NCBI RefSeq assembly: GCF_001708965.1
Contig: NZ_LVJW01000006.1
Coordinates: 558,001 to 622,000 of the forward strand
Length of the DNA stretch: 64,000 bases
Direction: 5' to 3'
DNA from: Candidatus Thiodiazotropha endoloripes
GTDB taxonomy: Bacteria > Pseudomonadota > Gammaproteobacteria > Chromatiales > Chromatiaceae
The translations under genes and the position numbers were made by a program. Positions 1 through 9,594 of the stretch are shown piece after piece. The notes under the pieces were generated by a model that was given only the letters and a program-made list of their open reading frames with translations, was not told where the DNA came from and did no database searches. Position 1 is the stretch's first letter, and every line of letters begins with the position of its first letter.

Positions 1-2
1 AA

Positions 3-1973
3 AAAGTAAGATTTCAAGAACAGTTACAAGCTTACGAGCAGTGGAAAAAGGATATCATCAACACTATTGAGGAGTATGGTCCCTGGCTGGAAGAGAACGG
101 CATGTCCTCCGAGGATATCCAGCAGCGCATCAATCATACTCTCGGTACGCTGAAAAACGATAAGCTGACCATTGCCTTCGTTGCAGAGTTCTCCCGCGGC
201 AAGACTGAACTGATCAACGCCATATTTTTTGCCGATTACGGTCGCCGACTGCTGCCTTCGGACGCCGGTCGCACCACCATGTGTCCGACCGAGATCTTTT
301 ATGATGACGAGCGGGATGAGGCCTATGTACGCCTGCTGCCCATCGAAACCCGTCTGCAGGACAATACCCTGTCCCAGCTCAGGCACGATACCAAGCAGTG
401 GGTCCACTATCCCTTGGAGACCGACTCCGTAGAGCAGATGCAGGCGGCTCTGAGCGAAGTGGTACAGACCAAAGAGGTCCCCCTGGAGGAGGCCAAACAT
501 CTTGGTCTCTACAGTCCGGACCTGCATCCGCATCAGAATCAGCCACCTGAAACTGTCGAGATCCCAAAATGGCGTCACGCACAGATCAGTTTCCCCAACC
601 CGATGCTGAAAAAAGGCCTGACCATTCTCGACACCCCCGGACTCAACGCACTGGGAACAGAGCCTGAGCTGACGCTCAACATGTTACCCGCCGCACAGGC
701 CGTACTGTTTGTACTTGGCGCGGATACCGGCGTGACCCGCAGCGACATGGAGATCTGGCAACACCATATCAAGGGTTTCCAGACCGGCCGGCAACGTGGC
801 CTGATGGTGGTGCTGAACAAGATAGACACCCTGTGGGACGATCTCAGAGAGCATGAGGACATTCATGAGGCGATCCGCAACCAGCAGACCAATACAGCTG
901 AATTGTTAGGTGTTGAACCGAATGTTGTCTTCCCGATCTCTGCGCAAAAGGGGCTGCTAGCTAAAATCAAAGGCGAAAAACAGCTGCTTGAGAAAAGCGC
1001 CCTGCTCGACCTGGAGAACTACCTTGGCCAGGACGTTCTGAATATCAAACAGCAGATCATTCTCGATACCGTCAGTGCCGATGTGGGTCAGATGCTGGAC
1101 AACAGCCGCAGTATGCTCTCCGGCAAACTGAATGACACCAAATACCAGCTCGAGGAGCTTGAAGAGCTCAGCGATAAAAGTGATGACGTAATCACCAATC
1201 TGATGGAAAAGACCCGCAGTGAGCAGGCGCAATACCTACGGGACGTGGACACCTTCCAGCAGAGCAGGAAACAGCTAAAGCAGCAGGCCAATCTGCTTAC
1301 TGAGATTCTCAGTCTCGAAGCATTAGAGGGCACCATCGAACAATCACGCAAGGATATGACCAACAGCTGGACCACCAGCGGCATGAAGAACTCGATGAAA
1401 AACCTCTTCGATGAGACCCGCCGCACCATGCTCAAGGTGGTCAATCAGAGTGAACAGACCCGAAAGCTGATTCGTGCTATCTACCGCAAATTTCAGAATG
1501 AACACGGCTTTGCGGTTGTGCAGCCGAAGATGTTCTCAATCGTGAAGTATCGCGTTGAACTGGAACTGCTTCATCAGGAAGCGGAGATCTTCAGAAACAG
1601 CCCGGTAACAGCCATGATGGAACAGAACTTTGTGGTTAAAAGATTCTTCTCAGCACTGGTCAAACGGGCTCATGATATCTTCAAACGGGCCGACGAAGAG
1701 ATCAACCAGTGGCTCGGATCCACACTGGAACCACTGGTTATCCAGATCAAGGATCATAAGGAGATGATGGAGAAACGTCTGACCAATCTGCAGAAGATCG
1801 GCCAGTCCCGCAATACCCTGCAATATCGGATTCTGGAGCTGCAGGAGCAGTATACCGAGCTCGCCAGACAGCTGACCGCACTGCGTAATATGTCGAACCG
1901 ACTGAGCAACAGCCGGCCCCTGCACCATGCGCAGCGACAGAAACCAACCCTGGTCAAGCAGAACGTCGGCTAA
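3..1973 (+). CDS. Dynamin-like GTPase, 5' end outside window
   Basis: The reading frame is open from the left edge through an internal ATG at 102, so the true start lies upstream and the gene is 5'-truncated here. Counting from that ATG, a P-loop-like segment (EFSRGKTEL, residues about 29-37), the G3 motif LDTPG (about residue 175) and the G4 motif NKID (about 239) identify a dynamin-superfamily GTPase. The remainder, about residues 320-610, is rich in Glu/Gln/Lys/Leu and looks like the helical stalk and coiled coil. There is no obvious hydrophobic paddle in the visible part. Bacterial dynamin-like proteins act in membrane remodelling or stress tolerance and often occur as adjacent pairs; a partner, if any, would be upstream of the window. 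Family assignment is firm, specific role unknown. Confidence 0.85.
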   Translation, partial: KVRFQEQLQAYEQWKKDIINTIEEYGPWLEENGMSSEDIQQRINHTLGTLKNDKLTIAFVAEFSRGKTELINAIFFADYGRRLLPSDAGRTTMCPTEIFYDDERDEAYVRLLPIETRLQDNTLSQLRHDTKQWVHYPLETDSVEQMQAALSEVVQTKEVPLEEAKHLGLYSPDLHPHQNQPPETVEIPKWRHAQISFPNPMLKKGLTILDTPGLNALGTEPELTLNMLPAAQAVLFVLGADTGVTRSDMEIWQHHIKGFQTGRQRGLMVVLNKIDTLWDDLREHEDIHEAIRNQQTNTAELLGVEPNVVFPISAQKGLLAKIKGEKQLLEKSALLDLENYLGQDVLNIKQQIILDTVSADVGQMLDNSRSMLSGKLNDTKYQLEELEELSDKSDDVITNLMEKTRSEQAQYLRDVDTFQQSRKQLKQQANLLTEILSLEALEGTIEQSRKDMTNSWTTSGMKNSMKNLFDETRRTMLKVVNQSEQTRKLIRAIYRKFQNEHGFAVVQPKMFSIVKYRVELELLHQEAEIFRNSPVTAMMEQNFVVKRFFSALVKRAHDIFKRADEEINQWLGSTLEPLVIQIKDHKEMMEKRLTNLQKIGQSRNTLQYRILELQEQYTELARQLTALRNMSNRLSNSRPLHHAQRQKPTLVKQNVG

Positions 1974-2006
1974 GCAAAGCAGAAGCGTTATTTAATAACA
2001 GTCAAT

Positions 2007-2047
2007 AAGCGCTCTCCTATCTGAGGTGAGCGCTTGTTTGGTTTTGG
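2007..2047 (+). terminator. Rho-independent-like terminator after the dynamin-like gene
   Basis: AAGCGCTC at 2007-2014 pairs with GAGCGCTT at 2028-2035, followed by a T-rich tract (GTTTGGTTTT). It lies 34 bases past the GTPase stop. The rest of the 316-base interval 1974-2289 holds no ORF I would call; it must contain the promoter of the next gene, but no clear -35/-10 pair stood out. Confidence 0.6.
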
Positions 2048-2289
2048 ATGGTCCTCTTAACCAGCAGACTCAATCTCAGCACTCATCGCCAACAGGCATA
2101 CTCTGTTCCACTTCACCCTCAGGTCCTGATCGTCTAAACTGTTTTTCATGCCCTGATCCTTGTGGCGGGTGAATCTGCTCGACAGCAGATCACGTATCCA
2201 CTTTATACCGGCAGAAAAGAGTCAACCTAGCTTAGGGGCTATCACAACCTAGACCGGCCAAACAGGCCGGCACAAGTGGAGGAGTTTAT

Positions 2290-2733
2290 ATGTCCGTATT
2301 CAACCTTTTAGCCAGAGTAGTGCTTTTATCACTGTTCACCTTCCCTGTTCTGGCTGAAAACAGTACAGCCATTCCAGGATTCACCATTCACCACAATGCC
2401 ATACCCAGTGCCTCACTGGAGCCCGGTGTTGCCCGTCAATACGGTATTCAGCGCAGTAAATACAGAGGTATGCTGAATGTCAGCATCATCAAGTCAGTTG
2501 AAGGAACCATCGGCACCTCTTCAGAAGCTGTGGTCATGGCCAAAGCGAACAATATTCGCGGTCAGCTGATCAGCATCCCGATGCGGAAGGTCACTGAGGG
2601 CGATGCGGTCTACTACATTGGTGAATTTCGCATTGCAGACCAAGAGACACTGAATTTCGAGATCAAAGTACAGCCAAGAGGTGAGAAACGCTTCTACACT
2701 GCCAAGTTGAGCCAGGATTTTTATATCGACTAA
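2290..2733 (+). CDS. DUF4426 family exported protein
   Basis: A 147-residue protein with an N-terminal signal peptide (hydrophobic run about residues 6-21, ending VLA before ENS). The mature part matches the pattern of the DUF4426 family as I know it: HHNAIPS, VARQYGIQRSK, a central IRGQLISIPMRKV segment and the closing VQPRGEKRFYTAKLSQDFY. The start is well supported by a GGAGGAG ribosome site 5 bases before the ATG. The gene is monocistronic, with a strong hairpin just downstream. Family members are periplasmic beta-rich proteins of unknown function; nothing in the context adds a role. Confidence 0.8.
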   Translation: MSVFNLLARVVLLSLFTFPVLAENSTAIPGFTIHHNAIPSASLEPGVARQYGIQRSKYRGMLNVSIIKSVEGTIGTSSEAVVMAKANNIRGQLISIPMRKVTEGDAVYYIGEFRIADQETLNFEIKVQPRGEKRFYTAKLSQDFYID

Positions 2734-2774
2734 AGACTGAGCAGTACAACTGATCATCTCAGCTGATCAGACTG

Positions 2775-2810
2775 CTTTCAGGACTGAACCAACAGTCCTG
2801 AAAGCTTTTC
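2775..2810 (+). terminator. Strong terminator hairpin after DUF4426 gene
   Basis: A perfect 12-base stem, CTTTCAGGACTG (2775-2786) with CAGTCCTGAAAG (2793-2804) and a 6-base loop, followed by CTTTTC. It sits between the DUF4426 gene and the convergent membrane-protein gene and could serve either strand. A smaller hairpin, CTGATCA/TGATCAG, lies just before it. Confidence 0.75.
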
Positions 2811-2842
2811 AAACAGCATCATCCACTGCTTCAGATGTACCA

Positions 2843-3523
2843 TTAAAATGCGCGATAGAGCATTACCAGACCGAACAGGATTACCATCAATCCAGCCACC
2901 TTTCTGATGCGGATATCCTTGAACCATCTGGCCAAAGAGCCGGCCACCATGCCCATGGCAAACAGATTTGGCAAGGTACCAAGACCAAACGCCAACATCA
3001 GTCCTGCCCCCTGCATCACCCCACCTGCGGAAACTGTCCAGATCAGCATACTGTAGACCAGACCACAGGGGATCCAACCCCATACCAAACCCAGCACCCA
3101 GGCCTGAGCAGGTGTTTTCACCGGTAAAAGCTTACGTGCATAGGGCTCGATGCTTTTCCACAGCCGACTGCCAAGGTGCTCAATTCGGGACAGGCCCAAC
3201 CACCAGCCTCCCAGATAGAGTCCCAGCATGATCATGAACAGGGATGCAATCACCAGCAGGACCTGTTGTGCGGCATAGACAGGTACCAGTTGCGCCAGTA
3301 ATAGACCCAGCCCGCCCATAACCGCACCGGCGATCACATAGCTGGTAATACGCCCCAGGTTGTAACCCAACTGGTAGGGCAGAGTCTGTAGTAAACGATT
3401 TCGGATCGGTTCGGGTAGACCGAAAGTCAATGCACCGACAATACCGCCACACATACCGGCACAGTGGGCACCTCCCAGTAATCCGACAACAAAGGCGGCC
3501 AGATAACTACCCTGCTCAACCAT
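2843..3523 (-). CDS. TauE/SafE-like (DsbD_2) membrane protein
   Basis: A 226-residue integral membrane protein with six or so hydrophobic segments. The motif GGAHCAGMCGG (about residues 16-26) in the first membrane helix, with its paired cysteines, is typical of the DsbD_2/UreH-like family (often annotated sulfite exporter TauE/SafE). In other gammaproteobacteria such genes accompany cbb3 oxidase assembly and copper handling; here no cytochrome oxidase gene is adjacent, so the substrate is open. It lies 67 bases downstream of the AmpG-like gene on the same strand and may share its transcript. The ATG start is preceded by only a weak ribosome site. Confidence 0.75.
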   Translation of the reverse strand: MVEQGSYLAAFVVGLLGGAHCAGMCGGIVGALTFGLPEPIRNRLLQTLPYQLGYNLGRITSYVIAGAVMGGLGLLLAQLVPVYAAQQVLLVIASLFMIMLGLYLGGWWLGLSRIEHLGSRLWKSIEPYARKLLPVKTPAQAWVLGLVWGWIPCGLVYSMLIWTVSAGGVMQGAGLMLAFGLGTLPNLFAMGMVAGSLARWFKDIRIRKVAGLMVILFGLVMLYRAF

Positions 3524-3590
3524 TCAGTTCACTCCCACAAAGCACGGGCCAAAACCTTTGAATACTATAAAATCCAAACACTGCTTCACC

Positions 3591-4991
3591 TCAAGCCGTT
3601 GACTCACTCGGTTTCACACCAACAGCCGGCAAGTATCGCATAGCCAACAGAATCAGCACGATTACCGGGATACCCATCGATGCGGTAATCATGAAGAATG
3701 ATGTATAGCCGATATTGTCCACCATCAGCCCCGAGAAACCGCCGATAAACTTCGGTAACAGCAGCATCACTGAACTGAACAGAGCGTATTGGGTTGCCGA
3801 ATAGGAGACATTGGTCAAACTCGATAGATAGGCAACAAAGGCGGCGGTCGCCAGGCCGGCACTTAAATTGTCCGCAGAGATCACCAGGGTCAGAAAAACC
3901 ACGTTGTGCCCCACACTGGCCATCCAGGCAAACAGCAGGTTGGTTGCTGCAGCCAGCACCCCACCCAACAGCAGTATCGGCATCACCTTGTATCGGGCTA
4001 CCAGCATGCCACCAACAACCGCACCAATCAGGGTCATCGCAATCCCGAATACATTGACCACCAGAGCAACTTCACCCTTGCTGAAACCCAGGTCGACATA
4101 GAAAACGCTCGAAATAACTCCGAGAACCACATCAGAAATACGATAAGTCGCGATCAGTGCCAGTATCAGTACCGCCTGCCATTGATAGCGTCTGATGAAG
4201 TCGACGAATGGACTGACCACCGCATCAAACATCCACTCGGCAAACTGACGCAGTCGTCCCGGCATCCATTGCTGTTGCTCGATCAGCTTTTCAGCCTTGG
4301 CCTCCTGTGCCAGGGTGTCACGATCAGGTTGCACATCCGGTTCCGCGATCAACAATACGGTAATCACACCGATAAACATCAGCAATGCCATACAGAGATA
4401 GGCAACTGTCCAGGCATGTAATTGATAGCCACTTGCCTCAGGCGCAATCCAACCGGCTATACCCAGGGCTCCGCCGCCACTGACGATCATCGCCAAGCGG
4501 TAACCGATCATATAATTGGCTGCCATGTAACCTTGCAGTTTGACCTCGGCGGATTCAATTCGATAGGCATCAATAGCGATATCCTGTGTGGCAGAAGCGA
4601 AAGCCACCAACAGGGCGAGCAGGGCAAATGTGTAGACACCCTGCAATGGATCGGAGAGTGCCAGACCACAAAGCCCGAGGATCACCAGCCCCTGGGCGAA
4701 AATCATCCAGCCTCTACGACGCCCCAATCGCCGGGTCAACCAGGGGAGTTGCATACGATCCACCAGTGGTGCCCAAACCCATTTAAAACCATAGGCCAGC
4801 GCCACCCAGCTCAGGAAACCGATGGTTGAGCGGGCAATACCCGCCTCACGCAGCCAAAAAGAGAGGGTTCCGAATACCAGCAACAGGGGCAATCCGGCAG
4901 AGAAGCCGAGAAAGAGCATATTCCGTACACCCGGCTGCCAATAGATGGAGAGCGTTTGGCGCCAATCGGATAGTTTGCCGGCGGTCAGCAC
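3591..4991 (-). CDS. ampG: AmpG-like MFS permease
   Basis: A 466-residue major-facilitator protein with about 12 to 14 hydrophobic segments. The early GFSAGLPLLLVFGTLSFWL and the loop WAPLVDR...RLGRRRGW resemble AmpG, the inner-membrane permease that brings anhydromuropeptides back to the cytoplasm for peptidoglycan recycling. A polar insert around residues 215-245 separates the two halves. The start is GTG at 4991 with GAGG about 8 bases before it. No ampD or ampC is in the window, so the recycling role is inferred from family. It is divergent from pyrE. Confidence 0.8.
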   Translation of the reverse strand: MLTAGKLSDWRQTLSIYWQPGVRNMLFLGFSAGLPLLLVFGTLSFWLREAGIARSTIGFLSWVALAYGFKWVWAPLVDRMQLPWLTRRLGRRRGWMIFAQGLVILGLCGLALSDPLQGVYTFALLALLVAFASATQDIAIDAYRIESAEVKLQGYMAANYMIGYRLAMIVSGGGALGIAGWIAPEASGYQLHAWTVAYLCMALLMFIGVITVLLIAEPDVQPDRDTLAQEAKAEKLIEQQQWMPGRLRQFAEWMFDAVVSPFVDFIRRYQWQAVLILALIATYRISDVVLGVISSVFYVDLGFSKGEVALVVNVFGIAMTLIGAVVGGMLVARYKVMPILLLGGVLAAATNLLFAWMASVGHNVVFLTLVISADNLSAGLATAAFVAYLSSLTNVSYSATQYALFSSVMLLLPKFIGGFSGLMVDNIGYTSFFMITASMGIPVIVLILLAMRYLPAVGVKPSESTA

Positions 4992-5090
4992 AGGAACCTC
5001 TTATATGTGGAAAGATCAGCCATTATAGGCTGCTACCTGGATAGTGTCTCATTGCAAGCGCCTATTTTGAGATAATCCGGACTACCCCTG

Positions 5091-5109
5091 ATTAGTGGTA
5101 ACAGGCCCT
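5091..5109 (-). repeat. Dispersed border repeat, copy 1
   Basis: On the minus strand this reads AGGGCCTGTTACCACTAAT, a variant of the 23-base dispersed repeat described at 5805-5827. It lies between the AmpG-like gene and pyrE, 54 bases before the pyrE ATG, in inverted orientation to the copy just after pyrE. Part of the pyrE promoter must lie in or beside it. Confidence 0.7.
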
Positions 5110-5163
5110 AGGGGGTTAAGAATGGGTTACAATGCGCACCTCGCTCAAAACAGGTATTCAATC

Positions 5164-5805
5164 ATGCAGGATTATCAACAGGAGTTTCTGGACTTCGCAC
5201 TCGATGTCGAGGTGCTACGATTTGGTGAATTCACTCTGAAATCCGGTCGTGTCAGCCCCTATTTTTTCAATGCGGGCTTATTCAACACCGGTGCCAGTCT
5301 GGCAAGATTGGGGCGCTACTACGCCCAGGCCATCGTTGACTCCGGGATTGAATTCGATGTGCTTTATGGACCGGCCTACAAAGGCATTCCTCTGGCGGCG
5401 GTAACGGCAGCCGCCCTTTACGATCAGCACGGCCTGGATCTGCCCTACGCCTTCAACCGCAAAGAGGCCAAGGATCATGGTGAAGGGGGAGTCATCGTCG
5501 GACATCCGCTGGAAGGCCGAATCATGATCATCGATGATGTAATCTCGGCCGGCACCTCGGTACGTGAGTCTGTGGAGATCATCAAGCGTGAGCAGGCCAC
5601 TCCGGCCGGTGTGGTGATTGCCTTGGACAGACAGGAGAGAGGACAGGGTGAGCGATCCGCCATTCAGGAGGTCGAAGCTGACTACGGTCTGCCGGTCAGC
5701 GCCATTGTCAGGCTAGAACAGTTGATCGAGTATCTGCAACAGAAAGAGGACTCCGCAACGGACCTTGAGCGGATTCAGGCCTATCGCCAAACCTATGGTG
5801 TCTAG
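5164..5805 (+). CDS. pyrE: Orotate phosphoribosyltransferase PyrE
   Basis: The enzyme joins orotate to PRPP to give orotidine monophosphate in pyrimidine synthesis. The ATG at 5164 gives 213 residues, the usual length for this family, and begins [13 protein letters not shown]; a longer frame from a GTG at 5095 adds 23 residues that run through the repeat and look non-coding. Visible motifs are the substrate-loop region [26 protein letters not shown], the mobile loop [13 protein letters not shown] and the PRPP-binding [13 protein letters not shown]. The gene stands alone, flanked on both sides by inverted copies of a dispersed repeat; the last G of its TAG stop is the first G of the downstream copy. 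Confidence 0.96.
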   Translation: MQDYQQEFLDFALDVEVLRFGEFTLKSGRVSPYFFNAGLFNTGASLARLGRYYAQAIVDSGIEFDVLYGPAYKGIPLAAVTAAALYDQHGLDLPYAFNRKEAKDHGEGGVIVGHPLEGRIMIIDDVISAGTSVRESVEIIKREQATPAGVVIALDRQERGQGERSAIQEVEADYGLPVSAIVRLEQLIEYLQQKEDSATDLERIQAYRQTYGV

Positions 5806-5827
5806 GGCCTGTTAACACTAATCCAAT
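5805..5827 (+). repeat. Dispersed border repeat, copy 2
   Basis: Full-length copy whose core is GGGCCTGTTAACACTAATCC followed by AAT. It starts on the last base of the pyrE stop codon. Other copies are at 5091-5109, 9431-9453, 9555-9577, 14825-14847, 50981-51000, 60806-60820 and 63298-63320; all lie at gene borders. It contains the palindrome TGTTAACA. Confidence 0.85.
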
Positions 5828-5844
5828 CGGCTCTAGTGGTGAAT

Positions 5845-5938
5845 GGCACTTACTTAATCACTATTTGGTGGGGCATGGCCCCACCAAAACCCTTTGATAA
5901 AACGAGATACAATGAGTTTTAGTGCTTTAGTAAGTGCC
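5845..5938. repeat. MITE-like palindromic element
   Basis: A 94-base segment bounded by a 10-base inverted repeat, GGCACTTACT (5845-5854) and AGTAAGTGCC (5929-5938). Inside it is the hairpin TTTGGTGGGGC-ATG-GCCCCACCAAA at 5865-5889. The same GGTGGGGC/GCCCCACC palindrome recurs, duplicated, at 44814-44878. No ORF. It could act as a terminator for pyrE, but its terminal repeats suggest a small non-autonomous element. Confidence 0.65.
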
Positions 5939-6029
5939 TTTTCCCTAATGGCCGATCTCCTATAGTTACTCAGGATCTCTGGCAGCACCTTTGCCGGAGA
6001 TACCTGCAGACCTCATAGACACTCAACAT

Positions 6030-6776
6030 CTAACCCACAATCAGTTTGATCCCCACCAGCAGGGTTACCGTTTCAAATCCACGTTTGATCCATCGGTTGC
6101 CTTTGGCAATTGACAGATGGGCGCCGAGATAACCGCCAATCAGTGAACCGACAATCAACACCGGTAACCACTGCCACCAGATCTCTCCCAGTATTCCCAG
6201 TGTGATGGCGCCGGTTCCATTCCAGAAAACGCCAACCAGCACCAGGGTATGCGCGACTGCACGTCGGTAATCGAGCCCAAACCAGCGAACCAGCCAAAGG
6301 GTGACGAACAGACCGGTACCCGAGGTGAGTGAACCGTTCAGAATGCCGATCAGAAACAGCCCAACAGCCCCATAGAGCATCCCCTTCCAGTCTCTATGAA
6401 TCGCCCGATACTCCTGACCCAGTTGGGGACTCATGAACGAGTAGAGACTCAAGCCCAGAGTCAGAATTCCCAACGCCACTTCAGCGATCCGGTCAGGGAT
6501 CTGCAGAATCAGACTGGCGCCGATAATTACCCCGGGCAATCCGGCACTGAGCATAAAGATGACAAACTGTCGCTCCAATCCCTCTTCCCGCAAATGCCTT
6601 ATGGTGGCACCTATGCCAAGGGCCACTGAGGCCACTTTATGGGTCGCCAGGGCGATACCGAAGGGCAATCCAAGGAATATCAAGGCGGGTAATTGAACCA
6701 AACCGGCACCACCGCCGGAGAAGGCGGAGAAGAGATTTGCCAGAATAGAAATAATTAAAAGGGTGAACTGTTCCAC
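6030..6776 (-). CDS. TauE/SafE family permease
   Basis: A 248-residue membrane protein with about seven or eight hydrophobic segments. The opening ILANLFSAFSGGGAGLVQLP with the glycine-rich stretch is characteristic of the TauE/SafE (TSUP) family of putative sulfite or organosulfonate exporters, and a second half-repeat (LNGSLTSGTGLFVTLWLVR) follows around residue 145. The start is GTG at 6776. The gene is monocistronic and divergent from the DUF4124 gene. A sulfite-export role would suit a sulfur oxidiser, but substrate cannot be read from sequence. Confidence 0.85.
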   Translation of the reverse strand: MEQFTLLIISILANLFSAFSGGGAGLVQLPALIFLGLPFGIALATHKVASVALGIGATIRHLREEGLERQFVIFMLSAGLPGVIIGASLILQIPDRIAEVALGILTLGLSLYSFMSPQLGQEYRAIHRDWKGMLYGAVGLFLIGILNGSLTSGTGLFVTLWLVRWFGLDYRRAVAHTLVLVGVFWNGTGAITLGILGEIWWQWLPVLIVGSLIGGYLGAHLSIAKGNRWIKRGFETVTLLVGIKLIVG

Positions 6777-6856
6777 AAAGCAGCTATCTTATGAGATGAG
6801 TCGAGCAGTATAATCGAAGTTGGTGTATATTCGATAAGTCAGAATTTTCAGTGGAT

Positions 6857-7831
6857 ATGGGTTTGAAAAATCTCGGTATTATTATCTTCTTGTGCTTCAA
6901 TCTGTCACTCAGTTGTTACGCGGGAAAGCTCTACAAGTGGGTGGATGACGAAGGACGCACCCACTATTCAGACAAGCTCCCCCCCTCTGAGACCCATCGG
7001 GCGAGATCCCATCTGGATCAGCAAGGCATCACTGTCAAACAGGTGGATGCGGCGAAATCGGATGAGGAGCTAAGGCAGGAGCAAGAGCAGGAGCGTCTCA
7101 GGCTCGAGCGTCAGCGGGTGCTGGAAAAGCAGCAGGCGCTGGATCGTGTACTGCTAAGAACCTTCCGTACGGAAGACGATATCTTAATGACCCGGAACGG
7201 TCAGCTGCAGGCCGTGGAGACCCATATTCGTGTCACTCAGTCGAATATCAAACGTCTGAAATCGACCCTCGATGATATGGAGCAGTTTGCCGCTCAAAGA
7301 GAGCTGAGCGGTAAACCGGTATCGAAAAAGATGTTGAAGGACATCGATGTCAAACGCCAGGCCTTGCAGGATGCCTACAGTTCAATCATCGACCGGGAAC
7401 ACCATAAGAACCGCATTCGCCAATCCTTTGCCATGGATCTGAAGCGCTTTCGTGAACTGAAAAAGCTCAACAGCACCACCAACCCAATCGAGGAGGCGGA
7501 TGAGAGTTTCATTGATGCTCTACAGAACGTCTTCAACTGCCAGTCGGATATGGCATGTAACAAACCCTGGAGACTGGCCAAGCAGTATCTTAAAAAGCAC
7601 AGCACAACGGCCGTGAAAATCGATGGCGCAAACATTGTCATCACCGCAGAACCGGTGAAAGAGGGTGACATCAGTATCTCAATGTCGCGAATCGAGGACC
7701 CGAAAAAAGGCAGTACAGTGATCTTCATGGATCTGCAGTGCAAAAAGGATCCTACGCGGAATATGGCCTGCGAAAAGACACCGGAAGTTATGCAGATAAA
7801 AGCAGGGTTCCAACAGGCCCTGCTTCAGTAA
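6857..7831 (+). CDS. DUF4124 domain exported coiled-coil protein
   Basis: A signal peptide (hydrophobic IIIFLCFNLSLSCYA) is followed by a DUF4124 domain, KLYKWVDDEGRTHYSDKLPP, residues about 22-45. Next come a long charged coiled coil (about 70-200) rich in Glu, Arg and Gln, and a C-terminal globular part with four cysteines in pairs (NCQSDMAC, LQCKKDPTRNMAC). I place the start at the ATG at 6857; a GTG two codons earlier is also possible. DUF4124 proteins are periplasmic proteins of unknown function, common in gammaproteobacteria. No operon partner: the TauE gene is divergent and slmA is convergent. Confidence 0.8.
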   Translation: MGLKNLGIIIFLCFNLSLSCYAGKLYKWVDDEGRTHYSDKLPPSETHRARSHLDQQGITVKQVDAAKSDEELRQEQEQERLRLERQRVLEKQQALDRVLLRTFRTEDDILMTRNGQLQAVETHIRVTQSNIKRLKSTLDDMEQFAAQRELSGKPVSKKMLKDIDVKRQALQDAYSSIIDREHHKNRIRQSFAMDLKRFRELKKLNSTTNPIEEADESFIDALQNVFNCQSDMACNKPWRLAKQYLKKHSTTAVKIDGANIVITAEPVKEGDISISMSRIEDPKKGSTVIFMDLQCKKDPTRNMACEKTPEVMQIKAGFQQALLQ

Positions 7832-7872
7832 TCACTGCAATCATATCCGCTTAGCCCGACAATACCTTCATG

Positions 7873-8483
7873 TCAGCGGTCGGGAGCATTATTCGGAAAG
7901 AGGGTCGAGGCTAGCAGCGGCCACTGGGTCTGCCAATGCTGTAGCGGTGATATGTTGAATCGACTGCGCAGATATTGATGCATCAAACCCTCTGCCAAGC
8001 TCGTCATCATATTCGCAGAAATGGCACTGTCCAGAGCGTATGGCCTACCTTCATTGCGCAGCTCACCCTCTCTCAGCACCTGTTTGAGCTGGGTTTCAAG
8101 ACGTTCGAAAAACTGCCCAACCCGGGACAACAGTCGCTCCGTCTCACCAACCAACGCATCACCCAGCAAGACCCGGGTTATGCCTGGATTGCGCTCAGAG
8201 AAGAGCAGCAGCAGATAGAGTATCTGGGCACATCGGGTTTCAGCATCTTCATGCTCTTTAAGGATCTGATTGATCCGTAAAAAGACACTCTCTTCAGCAA
8301 AATCGATCAAGCCCTCGAACATCTTTGCCTTACTGGCAAAGTGACGATAAAGCGCAGCTTCGGATACGCCAACCGCCCGACCAAGCGAGGCGGTTGTAAT
8401 CCGATCACCAGGATTCTGTTCAAGCTCCCGGGCCAGCGCTTCAAGAATCAACTGTCTGCGGGGAACCTTGGTCTGTTTACTCA

Positions 8484-8484
<1 letters not shown>
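7873..8484 (-). CDS. slmA: Nucleoid occlusion factor SlmA
   Basis: A TetR-fold DNA-binding protein that blocks FtsZ ring assembly over the nucleoid by binding SlmA sites on the chromosome. At 203 residues it is close to the E. coli length. The N-terminal helix-turn-helix is RITTASLGRAVGVSEAALYR (about residues 28-47), followed by HFASKAKMFEGLIDF; the rest is the all-helical dimer and FtsZ-binding domain. It overlaps the argB stop by one base (TGATG), so the two are translationally coupled. In E. coli slmA sits next to pyrE and dut; here it has argB as partner, as in related sulfur bacteria. Confidence 0.93.
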
Positions 8485-9407
<923 letters not shown>

Positions 9408-9427
9408 TTAACAGTATGCCAAATAAT

Positions 9428-9580
9428 CCAGGGCCTGTTAACACTAATCCAATACGCCCTGTTGCGCCCAGCGGCGTTATCATTCGCTCATGTAGAATAA
9501 CTACACTACGCTCATTCTGCCTTGCTGGGCACAAAAACAGTCCCAGCAGGGCGTATTGGATTAGTGTTAACAGGCCCTGG
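9428..9580. repeat. 153-base element with perfect 34-base inverted ends
   Basis: The arm 9428-9461 is exactly complementary to 9547-9580; both begin at the outside with CCAGGGCCTGTTAACACTAA, the dispersed border repeat, followed by the inner TCCAATACGCCCTG. The 85-base centre holds further partial symmetry (GCCCAGC at 9467-9473, GCTGGGC near 9526) and no ORF. It lies in the gap between algC and argB, upstream of argB. The shape is that of a small non-autonomous transposable element or a large REP-type hairpin. Copies of its outer arm occur singly elsewhere in the window. Confidence 0.85.
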
Positions 9581-9594
9581 CGTCATACACATGA

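Noticed and set aside
5095-5163. Upstream GTG extension of pyrE
   Set aside because: It runs through the dispersed repeat, adds 23 residues unlike any PyrE, and the ATG at 5164 gives the standard length.
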